Source: Ptiloglossa arizonensis
Taxonomy: Eukaryota > Arthropoda > Insecta > Hymenoptera > Colletidae
NCBI RefSeq assembly: GCF_051014685.1
Contig: NC_135055.1
Span: 6,684,001-6,748,000, forward strand
Reading direction: 5' to 3'
DNA length: 64,000 nucleotides
Shown: positions 26,501 to 37,652 of the stretch, one piece after another
Position numbering within the stretch: the first letter of the stretch is position 1
Layout of the letters: the number at the start of each line of letters is the position of its first letter
Position numbers and translations under genes: made by a program
Notes under the pieces: generated by a model
Database searches by the model: none
Told to the model about the DNA's origin: nothing
The model's input: the letters and a program-made list of their open reading frames with translations, nothing else

Positions 26501-29500
26501 ATCTACGCGCACATGTAGAACTTTCGTAATGAACGGAGAAATGATGCAACCAGTCCACCGGCTACGTGCGAATTGATTACATCGATATGGCAGTGCTACG
26601 GTAAATATTGAATGCCCCCGTGTTTGCATTAGCAAACCCTCTGTAAATATATTTTCATGTTCATGTGGAGTGCCCGACAATAAATTCGTGACATATTTTC
26701 GTACCGTCTGTCGCGTCACGCAGCTTCACAGACGACGGAATTCGATTTATCACTTGATCCATATATTTTCAACTTTTATATTTTACATTGTATTGCGACA
26801 CACAGAGAAGCTCAGCGAACTCTGAGTCGCGACGACATTATCTTTGTAACGAGCAATTAGCAAATTCATCGTCTGAATATGTTTCTTCGAGGAAAAGCAA
26901 TCGTGGTAAAGTATATATACTTGAAGAGTACTGTAGATCTGATTTCTGTCGACACATACTCGACACTCTCAACACTTCGATCGTCACGCGTGAACCGTGT
27001 ACGCGACTGGCGTCTAAATTTTTATTTTTGAGAATCCCCGAGCTTCGAAGTATGTATTTACAAAGACGTATTGATCTAAAATATTATTTTGTGGTAAGAA
27101 TTGTGAGGAAAATCGAAGGTAGCCTTTCAGGGTAATTTTTATAAAATCGACCGGCGATCGATAAGTTAATCGTCGATGATGTACGTATTGATCGATATAA
27201 AGGAAAATTTTGGAAATTGTTTACGACACAGCTAAATCATTTGCTTCGTTCGAAACTCTTCCCACGTCGGTAGACTTATGAACGATGCTCGCGAGCATAT
27301 CAAATAAAGAACTTTTTAATCAGTATTTCGTATAAAGTCTACCAATTGTTATATCTAAAAATCAATATCGTTTTATCAAAGTTTTCTACATTTTTGCATT
27401 GTTCAGTTGCTACCGCTTGATCGAATCTCGTGTCCAAGTATTATTCTTGTTTAGTTCGGTGCACGCGTACTCGGCGAATTATGGAAATCAAACTTTGTCG
27501 ATAACCGGGTTTACGGAAAAATGTTTATGCTATGATTTCAACGAATATTTATATTATCAAATACTTAGTAAATAAATTCATTGGTCTACGTTATTAAAAA
27601 TATCGAAACGTATCTATACAATAAAAGGAAAATGTTAATTAGCATAAAAAACAACGCTCAACGGATACAGTTTACCCTTATTTGTATTATTACATTTGCT
27701 TCAAGTAACAGTGAAACATGATCGAGGCAAATTTTATGTAATTTTTGTCTTCAGAATGTTGAATATTTTTATCTCAGATTGTGTAGAAAATTGAGATCGC
27801 CCTCTTTCGCATATGATGTTCCACTTGTATTCGATTTGTTTTTTACTAAGCAGAGGCAGTTATTGGCTAGTCGTACAACGCATCGTCTGGCGCCCGAGTC
27901 GATGATGTCGCGTGAATCTCGTGAGTCGAAGTTAACGGAGAACCGGATTCGATAATCAGCGCAGTCACGCGAGTCGTGTAAAATATATCTATGAGGTTGA
28001 TGCATATGCCGAGCAATTTTCGATTCAATCGACAAAACCATTATGAATTTTTTTTTTATCGTTCAACATGAACAAATATTTGTGTAGAAATCGTCTCTTT
28101 CGAAAATGAATCCCAGTATTTCTGTGGATCGAATAATTTTCATTTTGGTAAAATTAACAAACTCTAACCACGTATGCACTCGTTTCATTGGAAAACGAAT
28201 CGAAATATTTGCTTGCAATTGTTTTATTTGTTCTATTGAAACTTAAGGAGAATTGGTTTCTTGTAACAAAAAAAAAAAATAAATTGATATACGCGGATAA
28301 AAATTTATATTTCCGTTAGTATTAATATTACGTTTCCAATAAAGAAAAAAAATATCGATTTATCTTTAAATTATTAACGTAACCAACTTGTAAAATATTC
28401 GTAGCTTCAATCGCAATTAATGATATCTGAAGCTATTCAAATTAATAGAATGGCTCCGTGGAAGATTGTAATGATGCTAATGGTTAGCCTGTTATGATAA
28501 ATTATAAGTCGTTTACTCGGGAATAATGAATTGGTCGAGCCATGCTCGATCTTCGTACAAATCTGTTTAGTCAATGGACAAAGCGTTAAAATAAGTTTTG
28601 TGTTTCATACTTTAAGAGTTTCTATCCAAAGATACATTTTACAGGAATGTTATAATGAATTTCAAGATTTTAGTTAACATGAAAATATCAGATATATTGA
28701 ATTTAATAAATGCTGTAATTCAAAATATCAATTAAATAATTGGTTCTTAAATTTGAGAAAAAAAAAGTTAAAATCAATAAGTAATAAGTTGTTTATATGA
28801 AAAAAGATTAATTTATTTATAAATCAACAATAAATTAAAAAAGAAAACAAAGTTATGGAATATTATGCATTACTTACTATGAAATTCTCTTAAAATTAAC
28901 CAACATTACAAACATTCATCTAACAAAATTGTAGACTAAATTTGTTTCTACAGAATAATATATTTCAAGTACTTTCATTTAAGTATTATAATATTAATGT
29001 AACATCTTTTTTCTTTTGTAGAATTTTGTTTCATACAACACAACCGGCTCATGTAATAATGATCGCAGCAGTCTTATGTGTGACATCAGCTCTTGTCCCA
29101 ATCAAAGATAAAGTACAAGTTGCTGGACATCCTCACTCAAGAACAGCTTCCTTCATTTATTTGGCTTCCTTTGTGATGCATCTTGGTGCTCAAATCTGGA
29201 TGACTTTTGTTTCAGGTTAGTCATATAGACAAAGAAGAATATAGATGAATCTTTACTTTCTATGGAGTTTTATGGTATAATTTATAATAAGTATGCTTCT
29301 TTCCTCACTGTTTGAATTGTTGTTGTTACAGGTCTCTCTTTATATTTTGCATTACCAAGGCATATATTTGGTGAAGTGCAACGCATTCTGTTTCCCAGAT
29401 ACTTTACCATCAATGCATGTCTCAGCCTCACTACTCTTCTTATTTTTGTTAAACATCATCCAGCACATACATGGGATGCTGAAATTGCCATTCAGGTTTG

Positions 29501-29869
29501 TTGAATATTAAATTCCATAAAATTAAGGAATTAACAGAAAATAATTGTACATGATAATCAAAATAAAAACAATATTTTCAGGTATGTGCGATGTCTGGTG
29601 CTTTTTTTCTAGAGCTATTAATACGGCTCTATTTGACACCACCCCTTCTGCAACTTATAGTACAAAAGAATAGTTTGGAACGTGCCGCTGGAGTCGGAAA
29701 TGAAATCGGTCGACATAATCCTGGCCCGTTGAAACATTGCCCCCACTACTTGAATATCCATCACGCCTTTCGACGCGTACACGTCTACATCGCGATGGGA
29801 AACATGCTAACCATGGGATGTACAGTTTTGCATCTCCATTATATAGCCAGCAAATTGTGCGTTCTTTAA
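14553..29869 (+). CDS. TMEM205: TMEM205-family transmembrane protein, four coding exons, 14.2 kb first intron
   Basis: Multi-pass membrane protein of the TMEM205 (DUF4149) family. Exons 29022-29215, 29332-29495 and 29582-29869 are firm: they read through IKDKVQVAGHPHSRTASF, LGAQIWMTFVSGLSLYFALPRH (matching the family's MQMWVTFVSG...LPRH), FGEVQRILFPRYF, then further hydrophobic helices and a C-terminal HHAFRRVHVYIAMGNMLTMG helix. The first of these has no nearby start codon after its acceptor. The best upstream partner is 14553-14821: it opens MCVRTVVGIEASEPVV, is rich in charged helix (NKLQKAKEKYMKLHDD), ends at GTGAGT in phase 2, and the downstream exon opens in phase 2, rebuilding FFKILFHTT. 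The product would be 304 residues, with a cytosolic N-terminal extension of about 105 residues over human TMEM205 (189). If intron 1 is not removed, a TGA overlapping the donor gives a 90-residue soluble product. The join is inference; the last three exons are near certain. Confidence 0.72.
16759..17072. mobile_element. Putative small inverted-repeat transposon remnant
   Basis: GGTTGCCACC (16759-16768) at the left and GGTGGCAAC (17064-17072) at the right are inverted copies, with neighbouring AGGG/CTTTTCC and AAAGGGG sequences extending the similarity imperfectly. The interior of about 300 bp has no coding capacity. No clear target-site duplication was found, so superfamily is undetermined. 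Confidence 0.4.
20405..21335. repeat. Scattered GAGTACTCGA / GAATACTCGA motif clusters
   Basis: Variants of (A/G)(A/T)ACTCGA and its complement recur in two clusters (about 20405-20590 and 21235-21335) on either side of the putative MITE, for example CTCGAGTACTCGAG near 20482 and GTACTCGAATGGATAC near 21320. Spacing is irregular, so this is a degenerate interspersed motif rather than a simple tandem repeat. Confidence 0.5.
20588..20980. mobile_element. Putative MITE with about 30-bp terminal inverted repeats
   Basis: The left end GAGTAGGGTAAAT (from 20588) is matched by ATTTACCCTACTC ending at 20980. The inverted similarity continues inward: the left arm goes on to CTAGTAGTTGGCC and the right arm, reverse-complemented, to CCAGTAGTCGGCC. 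The 393-bp interior is non-coding. Flanks are rich in TACTCGA-like motifs, which blur any target-site duplication. Confidence 0.6.
24938..25374. repeat. Degenerate minisatellite, about five units of roughly 85-110 bp
   Basis: A unit built from AATTATAAAAGAAAGCTTCG, ATTAACGAAGAAACAA, TATTGAAGAATCTT, CTCTCGTTGAAGAAACGATAATTAAAAA and TTGTTCAATT repeats about five times with indels and substitutions. GCTTCGATTA recurs near 25076, 25152, 25263 and 25350. Some units lack the AACGAAGAAACAA segment, which explains the length variation. Confidence 0.85.
25938..25955. repeat. (AAT)6 microsatellite
   Basis: Six uninterrupted AAT triplets in AT-rich DNA. Confidence 0.9.
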
Positions 29870-32400
29870 AAAAATCAGAACTTTCATGAATTTTGTTGAA
29901 CATATGCAGGCACTCAGAATTCTTCAAATAGTAAATACTATTTGAACAATGTCTTAATGGGAAACACTAACCAATCTTTACTATCTGATTCTGAGTACAG
30001 GAAAAATGCTCGTATGACTTTAATTTTCGCGAACATCAGATATTTTTAATGAAAATATCTGACATATTCTCATAAAAGGAAATCAATGAGTCATAAAATT
30101 AAGTTGGCAAATATCAATGTGCACCAAAATGTGTTTTGAATTTTTCCAATGTTCTAAATAGTGAGCGAAAATTTTAAAGTCAGAAACTGCGCTTGATCTA
30201 TAATTTTGTAGATCGAGTATTCAGTATAATTTAGCCACGTTCTTATCGTGGAAATTTTAATCATAAACGTTAGGGAGCATTTAATGAATATGAAACACAT
30301 GACTTCTTAATTTATTATTAACGCGATGCATTAATTATAATAAAAGTTCGAAAAACGACAGTAAACATAATTTATATTTCTACGTCAATTCTTGTAATGA
30401 TCTATATAATTCATCATTGATATTTTATTGTTTATTACACTTTATTATTTTTCTAAAAATGTGTAATGCACGTGTTTGTAGATTGTGCGCATGCATCAGA
30501 ACAAAATTAAAAAGAAATTTTTTTTTTAAGGAATGAACGAATCATAAAATCAGTGATTTAGAGTGAAAGATCGTGTGTTTAGTCTTTATTGTTTAAACAA
30601 ACGTTGTACACAAAATTTAAACAATTACTTTAAGAGGTTTTGAGACACTAATTCTTGCCAAAGTTTATTGTAAATTACTATTAACAATACTTAAAAAATG
30701 TATTTGACGTAACGACATGTAAATATTTATTGATATTAAATCGTAAAATTGATAAATTAGAACATTCGGAAAAATAAGAATGCGAAATCACTGACTATAC
30801 TGATAGGTAATAAAGAGCTTACTCTGTATCAGAGTTAATCATATTTATTAAACTAGCGGTAGTACATAATAGTATGATCTTACAGCTGTGTGAAGTCGTC
30901 AGATATTTTATTAAAAACAAACACGAGATTAATGCCGAAAAATTAATGGATTAATTGGTTAATATTCTGACTCATGTACTCGCATTTCATTATTGTAAAT
31001 AATGCATCTCGCTCATTACATAACTGTAAATTATAAGATACATCGAATAGCAATATAAATTCTCCTTTTTTTTTTAAAGATTTGAAGTGTGTCAATTATG
31101 AATCCTATCATGTTATTGTGTTAACTATGGAAGATATGATTCTTAATGAATTCATGTATTATTAGTACATTTCAATTTTCTTCGTATTAATTTAAATAAT
31201 TTACGTATAAAAAAACTACTTTTAATTACAATTTCATGACATAATCTTACATCTTAAGGATTTTGAAAACTCGTAAGTATGTAATCATATTATCACATAA
31301 GTTGTTTCATTACTAATTCTAGTATCACCAATACTACCACTATAACTTTTGTCATTGTAATAAAAGAGTTTAACGTTTTCTTTCTCTCTTATTATATTAT
31401 GAATACACACACGTACTATAATATAATAATAATTTTTGTATATATTTTGAATGAAACTGGAGAGTATGGAAAACCTAATATTATATTCTATTATTTTCTA
31501 TAAAATCAAGTAAATATGTAAATATAAACATATATACAATGGTACAACGTAATCGATATATTTCATTTTGTTCTGTTTTGTGAAAAATGCTTGTTCGAAT
31601 TTTGCCGAGTATTTTAAGATCCCTATAAGAAGTAGATCAATTTACGATTTTCTAAATATAATTAATAATCGTGAATATACAGTTACAAAATAAAATACAT
31701 CAATTACGATCATTTACAATATTATAAATATACATGTGATTCGTCAGTCTCTATATATCGTGTATCTCCAGAATGCAATGATATTCATCTATTGATTATT
31801 GAAGATGTACGAAATCTTATACAAATTTTATACTACTATTTAATCTTTAACTATCGTTCAATGAGCTTTTTTATATTTGCATCATTTCACTCCATCACGT
31901 GTACATTTGCTTGATAATCCTGAGGACGTTAAATACATACATAAATATCAGTGGCACAATGATAACACATTGCATTATTGTTAAGTTAACATGTACATAT
32001 ACTTGATATTTTTAGATCGGTCCAGCCTTATGCATTTTAATAATTGTGACTCATAAAACTGATAGAACCGTATCAAATCATTGCTCTCAAAATAATCAAA
32101 ATTTATAAAAAGTTTCTTAAACTCTATAATTCTTTGATTACAAGATTCTTGTGTACTGTACTGTAATAGACTTATACCTGTCAGGCATTCTCCCTACTGA
32201 ATTTTCAATATTTTAAAAAATAACTAGCATTTGTACATGTCTATTTTACAGGTACAAAAAAAGTGATAAAACGTATGATAGAAGCATAAATTCATACAAA
32301 TATTGAAATGAAATGATATGATCCAATGACTGTAAATAACAATTTGCAAAAAAATTTTGTTACATATGAAAAGATAAAAACCTAACATAAAATACTTTTT
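29870..32400. other. TMEM205 and DCAF7 3' flanks (convergent)
   Basis: 2.5 kb of very AT-rich DNA between two tail-to-tail genes; it must hold both 3' UTRs. No reading frame of interest. It contains one copy of a dispersed repeat (30614-30842) and scattered A or T runs. Confidence 0.6.
30614..30842 (+). repeat. Dispersed repeat, copy 1
   Basis: About 229 bp in direct orientation to 38107-38324 and highly similar. The central stretch from GTATTTGACGTAACGACATG through the end of ATTGATAAATTAGAACATTC is identical for some 90 bp in both. Copies diverge at both ends. Non-coding; probably part of a transposon family. Confidence 0.9.
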
Positions 32401-33658
32401 TTATACTCTGAGAATTTCTGCAGCTTTATTATAACAAATTGCAATCCAGTCAGGCTGTGTAGCACCCCACTGAATTTGATTTACTTCTCCTTCTGCAGCC
32501 GTATAAGCAAGGATTGGGTCCTCAATAGCTCTTGGCATCTGTTGTATATCCCAAATTAATGCTTGATGGTCATCTCCTGCTGTACAAATATGACAAGATG
32601 AATGTGGCGCCCAAGCAATGCCATTAACACTTGCTCTGAAAAGTAGGACAAAAATTGAAAAAGCAACTTTAATATAAAGTATAAGAAAGTTCTAAGGAAA
32701 TTAAACGTATCGTGTACCTGTGATTATTTAACCTTGCGACTGGTGTACACGGGACCCGTACGTCTAAAATTATTACTTCACAGGCATCCATTGCTACTGT
32801 CGCAAGATAATTGGGATCTTGTTTGTTCCACGCGAGTCTCAACAACGGTGTATGCTGTGGATCCTCGTAGATTATCGTTGAGTGTTCTAAATGCCGTAAG
32901 TCGAACATTCTTACAGAACCATCTGCACCAACAGAGGCAAACATATCGCGACCACCGCCAGCACGACTAAACGCTATATCATATACTTCTTTGTCATGAG
33001 CAATTAACTGTGTCTTCACATGTCCTGTGACCATATTAACTCTACCCAAGACTTGTCCTGTTTCCAATCCCCAAATAGTACATGTTGTGTCTATACTTGA
33101 AGTACCAATTAAATTTGGATCGATTTCATTCCAATCAAAAGATGTAAGAGGAGCACAAAAGTCTGAATTTTTGTTATTATTTAAAACACACTCTAAACGA
33201 GTTTCTGGTTCAGAAGCTCGCCAAACTCGTAAATAATCTCCAGATGTAGCCAAGAGATCGGGAAATAAACCTAACAAAAATTTAAAGCACAGATTAACTT
33301 TGAACATTAAAGAATAATACAATTCTCCAGTAACACTTCTTTAAATGATTCAATTCAAATTTTTAAACAATGTGTTGAAAAAGTAATGAAACATTAAAAT
33401 AATACCTTTACTATCTGGTATCCACATAATCTTTGTTGTTGGATAAGGATGATCAAAAGTACTTTTGGCACTAAATTCAGAAGTTTCTTCATCAAGTGAA
33501 ACTATTTGTACTTTATTGTTATATTCTTCCACAAAACTACCAAGAGCCAAACGAAATCGCTTATCAGGACGAACAGACCAGTTCATACTGTAAACAGGCC
33601 ATGGTGCCTCATATTTATAAATTTCTTTCCTTTTTGGAGGTACACTATGTAGAGCCAT
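32401..33658 (-). CDS. DCAF7: DDB1- and CUL4-associated factor 7 (WDR68), WD40 protein
   Basis: WD40 scaffold that binds DYRK/HIPK kinases and the DDB1-CUL4 ubiquitin ligase. On the minus strand the exons are 33658-33406, 33270-32718 and 32635-32401; phases agree and give 346 residues (human 342). Nearly every stretch matches the family: [160 protein letters not shown] and the final AEILRV. The start is ATG at 33658 (MALH...), four residues longer than human (SVPP insertion). An acceptor lies just upstream (TTTTTAG, 33679-33685) and a matching donor at 33933, so a non-coding first exon above 33934 is likely. It sits head-to-head with RRM2 and tail-to-tail with TMEM205. Confidence 0.97.
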
Positions 33659-33678
33659 ACTGCTGTTCGTTTTTTCCA

Positions 33679-35124
33679 CTAAAAATAATTCATACTAAAT
33701 ACATATTACGCAATATTTATATTATGATCGTATGATCAAAAGACACAAAATTATAACTAAGAGATTCTAATGTTTATGTTTACATTCTAATATAACTATT
33801 AAAGCTATTGTGATATAAACAAATAATTAAATTCTTTTGTAATATGTTACTTGTGACATAAACATAACACTACTTTTCATTTAATACCATAATAATAAAG
33901 AAACAGAGAAAACACTTCGATTTCAATACTAACCTCAAAATCCAAGGCGTTTAAAACTAAACTGTTTTTGAACACAATTTATCCGTAATTTGTACAAATT
34001 TACTCTTTCGTGGTAAACATTTTACTGAGAAGAATACTTTAGGTGTGTAAATACTAACTAAAAGAAGTTAATATTTGAATTAGCGAGTTTCATAAAGGCA
34101 TACAATTAACCAAATCTGTCGCGATAACATAAAATGGCGCTCTTTTAAATTTGACATCTTATTGCTGTCACAATACTTTTTATCTGAGATTTTCCATATT
34201 AATTACAATAGTAAATTAATTTTTGTAATTACAATGTATTGTTTTTTAATGTATAGAATAATATCAATATAACACGAACAAAGTTTACAATTATTTGCAT
34301 TGAAACGTTTCATAAATTGATATTTATACAGTATAAATTTTTAATTTCTGATTAATTTTATAACTTATTAACAAGTATAAATTCGTTTACAACAAATTAA
34401 AATATAAGAAGCATGTGTTGCTATATATAAATAAATGTATATAATCATTAAACAAAACATCTTAATCCTTAAATAAACTAAAAGTTTTAACTACATAATT
34501 GATTAAAAACTGTTTTGATAATAAAATTGCTCATTATGTAAAAGAATTTTATACAAGCATAAAAATGATTAAACATTGGAAAATATATAACATGACATTG
34601 CTGCATATAAATATACATATGTTATTGGTTGAAAGTGAATGGGCGTGTCCAATATCAGTTATATTACATAGTAACTGAATCAGCTGACGAATAGGTGAAT
34701 TGTGGCATTTAAATAGTCAAGTAACTTTTCACAGCAAACTTTCCATTGGAGATCTTACGCGTAGTGTAATAACTCCCTTAAGTATGCGTATTCCCGTAAA
34801 ATGCGCGGGAAAATATATATTTATATATTATGTTATTAAAACATAACTTTATTTAAAAAGCAAAAATAATTACTTTAATGAATTTTTAAATACATATCGT
34901 CCATAAATATGTGCTTGTTTCAGAATTATATAAGTTGATATGTTTTGGCGGTAAAAGGTGTTCAACTGATTGGTCAATAGCTTTTTGGCGCGAAAAGGAA
35001 CGAATCAGTGCCTATAGGGATAGGTATGTCAGTACGTCTGATAAAGCCTTTGCATCATTCAAAGTACAGTACCTGATTCATAACTTTATAGGAAATTGTA
35101 GTGCAACATTTATCAATATTTATC
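33679..35124. promoter_or_regulatory. Divergent promoter region of DCAF7 (-) and RRM2 (+)
   Basis: About 1.45 kb separates the two start codons. The DCAF7 5' UTR intron occupies about 33679-33933. Closer to RRM2 are three E2F-like sites, TGCGCGGGAAAA (34802-34813), TTTTGGCGGTAAAA (34943-34956) and the near-palindromic TTTTTGGCGCGAAAA (34982-34996), plus an inverted CCAAT box in GATTGGTCA (34968-34976). This arrangement is typical of S-phase genes. The 107-codon open frame beginning at 34911 runs through these sites and is not taken as coding. Confidence 0.65.
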
Positions 35125-37652
35125 ATGCCACTTCAAATTTCAACAAAGGAAAACGTCATGTCTTTAGAGGAAAAAGTAAGATTATCAATATACTTTTTTA
35201 CAATTTTCTATTTTTTAAATTTTTGATTGATTAATTAATATGCTCAAGTTTAATTCTAGCACGTATAAATATAAATATGTATTTTAAATATAATTATTTA
35301 TACATATTACTTATACTTATATTTTTAAACGAACTATGGCTACAATTAGTGAAACTTTTTCATTTTGTAAATTTTATTTCACTAGATGTGTTTTACTGTA
35401 ATATTGAAAACTCTAAGTAGTAAATAAATTTAATATAAAAAATAATTATGTCGATATATAATATATGTTTTACATCATATTACGAAATATTTGTACATTT
35501 ACTCATACTATAATTATCGCATAAAACTGAAATAAATAAATGTTACTTTTAATAACATCGTCAATGTTTTCAATAAAATAAAGATTTTGAAGATGTATTT
35601 TTAATTTATAATGGCATGTGGAAAAATATTTGTCACCTTTATATGTGTTAAATTTATTAAGTAAATGTACATGTATGGTACACATTAAAAAAGGTTAAGT
35701 TTCACAAAAAATGAACTACAATGCAGTGATATGTTGCTTATTGCATTAACATAAAGAAAGTCACATTTACTTTATGGAAAATAGATTCTATAATATTTAA
35801 TTTTAATTTTTAATTCGTGTATAAAAATAATATTTAAATATAAATAAACATTTATAAGTTTATTATTAGACTTTATGCACTTTTCAGTTCTTATTAATGA
35901 GTTACAGACTTATTACTATTTACAATGTAATGGAATTATTAATTTCTAGATTTTCTACATACTTTTATTACTTACAACAATGCCAAAATAATGAATCATC
36001 CTGTTGTAAGTGATTAAATATGTATTTTTATTCATGTAAAACCCTATGAATTATATTTTACATCATAAATATTTACAAAACAGTTTTAATGCTATTAGCA
36101 GCTTAAATTTTATTTTATTCTTCGTAGAAATCCCCCAAGAAATTGTATATAATACCAAGTATTTCTCAAGACAGTAACATAAAAAATGAGGTAAGTTTTT
36201 CTATATTCTTCTGTATAATACCATTAAATTAATTGCCTATTATAAAATATTTCAATAATTTTAATAATATCTATTCATTTTATTAGATTGTTAAAACAAA
36301 AGCTGTAAAAAAAGTGGAACTGAAAGAAAATGCGTTTAATCCAGAATTGGAGCCACTGCTTAAAGAAAATTTACGGAGGTTCGTGATTTTTCCCATACAG
36401 TGGCCTGATATTTGGCAAATGTACAAAAAAGCAGAAGCTTCTTTTTGGACTGTGGAAGAAGTAGACCTTTCTAAAGTATAATTTCTAAATTTTAAATATT
36501 TGAATATTTAGAAATAAATGAAAGAGAGTAATAATTAATTGTAATATCTATACTCTTCACAGGATATTCTTGATTGGATTCATTTAAATGCCAATGAGAA
36601 GCATTTTATATCTTACGTGTTGGCATTCTTTGCAGCCTCTGATGGAATTGTTAATGAGAATCTTGTTGAACGATTCAGTCAGGAGGTGCAAGTAACAGAG
36701 GCACGTTGTTTTTATGGCTTTCAAGTTGCCATGGAAAATGTACATTCAGAAATGTATTCTTTGTTGATTGATACTTATATTATGGATACCAAAGAAAGGT
36801 AAATAGTAAATAAACTATATTTTCTAAATTAATAAATATTTATAAAGTATAATCTAAATTATTATTGTATATCCATAGAGACTTTTTATTTAATGCAATT
36901 GAAAATTTGCCATGTGTTGCAAAGAAAGCTAATTGGGCCCTGAATTGGATAAATCATGAAACTGCCACTTTTCCTGAACGTGTAGTTGCATTTGCTGCTG
37001 TGGAAGGTATTTTTTTTAGTGGTAGTTTTGCTGCTATTTTCTGGTTAAAAAAAAGAGGTCTTATGCCAGGATTAACATTTAGTAATGAACTTATTTCTAG
37101 AGACGAGGTTAGTATATATATCTTTCTAGGTCAAACTGCATGTGGTAAATATTAATTTATGTAGAATAAATTAAAGCATTGTTCTGTTTTTCTTTCAGGG
37201 GTTACATTGTGACTTTGCATGTTTAATGTTTAAACACATTGTACAAAAACCATCGTGTGAAAAAGTCATTTCGATTATTAAAGATGCTGTTAGAATTGAA
37301 CAAGAATTTTTGACAGATGCTTTACCTGTTGAAATGATCGGCATGAATTGTACACTTATGTGTCGATACATTGAATTTGTTGCAGACAGATTACTTGTTG
37401 AGCTGGGGTGTGAAAAGGTATATAAAAATATTATCATCTTAAATAGTTGTAATATCGATCTAAACAATATTTATCAATATATCATTTCTCAATTACTAGA
37501 TTTATATGTCTGAAAATCCGTTTGACTTCATGGAGCACATTTCCTTGGAAGGTAAAACAAACTTTTTTGAAAAAAAAGTAGGCGAATATCAGAAGTGGGG
37601 AGTTATGCAGGACAAAAAGGAAAGTAATTTCACGGTTAATGCCGATTTTTAA
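35125..37652 (+). CDS. RRM2: Ribonucleoside-diphosphate reductase small subunit (R2)
   Basis: Supplies the diiron-tyrosyl radical of class Ia ribonucleotide reductase, making dNTPs for DNA synthesis. Exons 35125-35175, 36128-36190, 36287-36475, 36563-36798, 36879-37107, 37199-37417 and 37500-37652 join in frame to 379 residues (human 389). Diiron ligands and radical are visible: D128 in FFAASDG, E159 and H162 in [10 protein letters not shown], radical Y166; by constant offset from human the others are E222, E256 and H259, in VEGIFFSG and SRDEGLHCDF. Other signatures: [60 protein letters not shown], and the C-terminal FTVNADF tail that docks on R1. The two short N-terminal exons (38 residues, poorly conserved) are placed by phase and splice signals only and contain a KEN tripeptide (K8-N10) that could be a degradation motif. 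AATAAA lies at 37684, 32 bp after the stop. Confidence 0.95.

Larger units (their letters stand above)
14822..29021. other. Large intron (or intergenic) region with repeats
   Basis: 14.2 kb without a recognisable exon. Open frames of 60-193 codons occur on both strands, but none shows a family signature or continues across splice sites. It contains a CT run (about 14904-14918), an inverted-repeat element at 16759-17072, a 9-bp perfect palindrome at 17848-17867, a putative MITE at 20588-20980, TACTCGA-rich stretches around 20405-20590 and 21235-21330, a tandem repeat at 24938-25374 and an AAT run at 25938-25955. Parts of 19.6-27.5 kb are less AT-rich and CpG-containing, which may mark regulatory DNA. 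Confidence 0.5.

Noticed and set aside
34911..35234. 107-codon ORF before RRM2
   Set aside because: It crosses the E2F-like sites and the RRM2 first exon in a different frame and shows no family resemblance.
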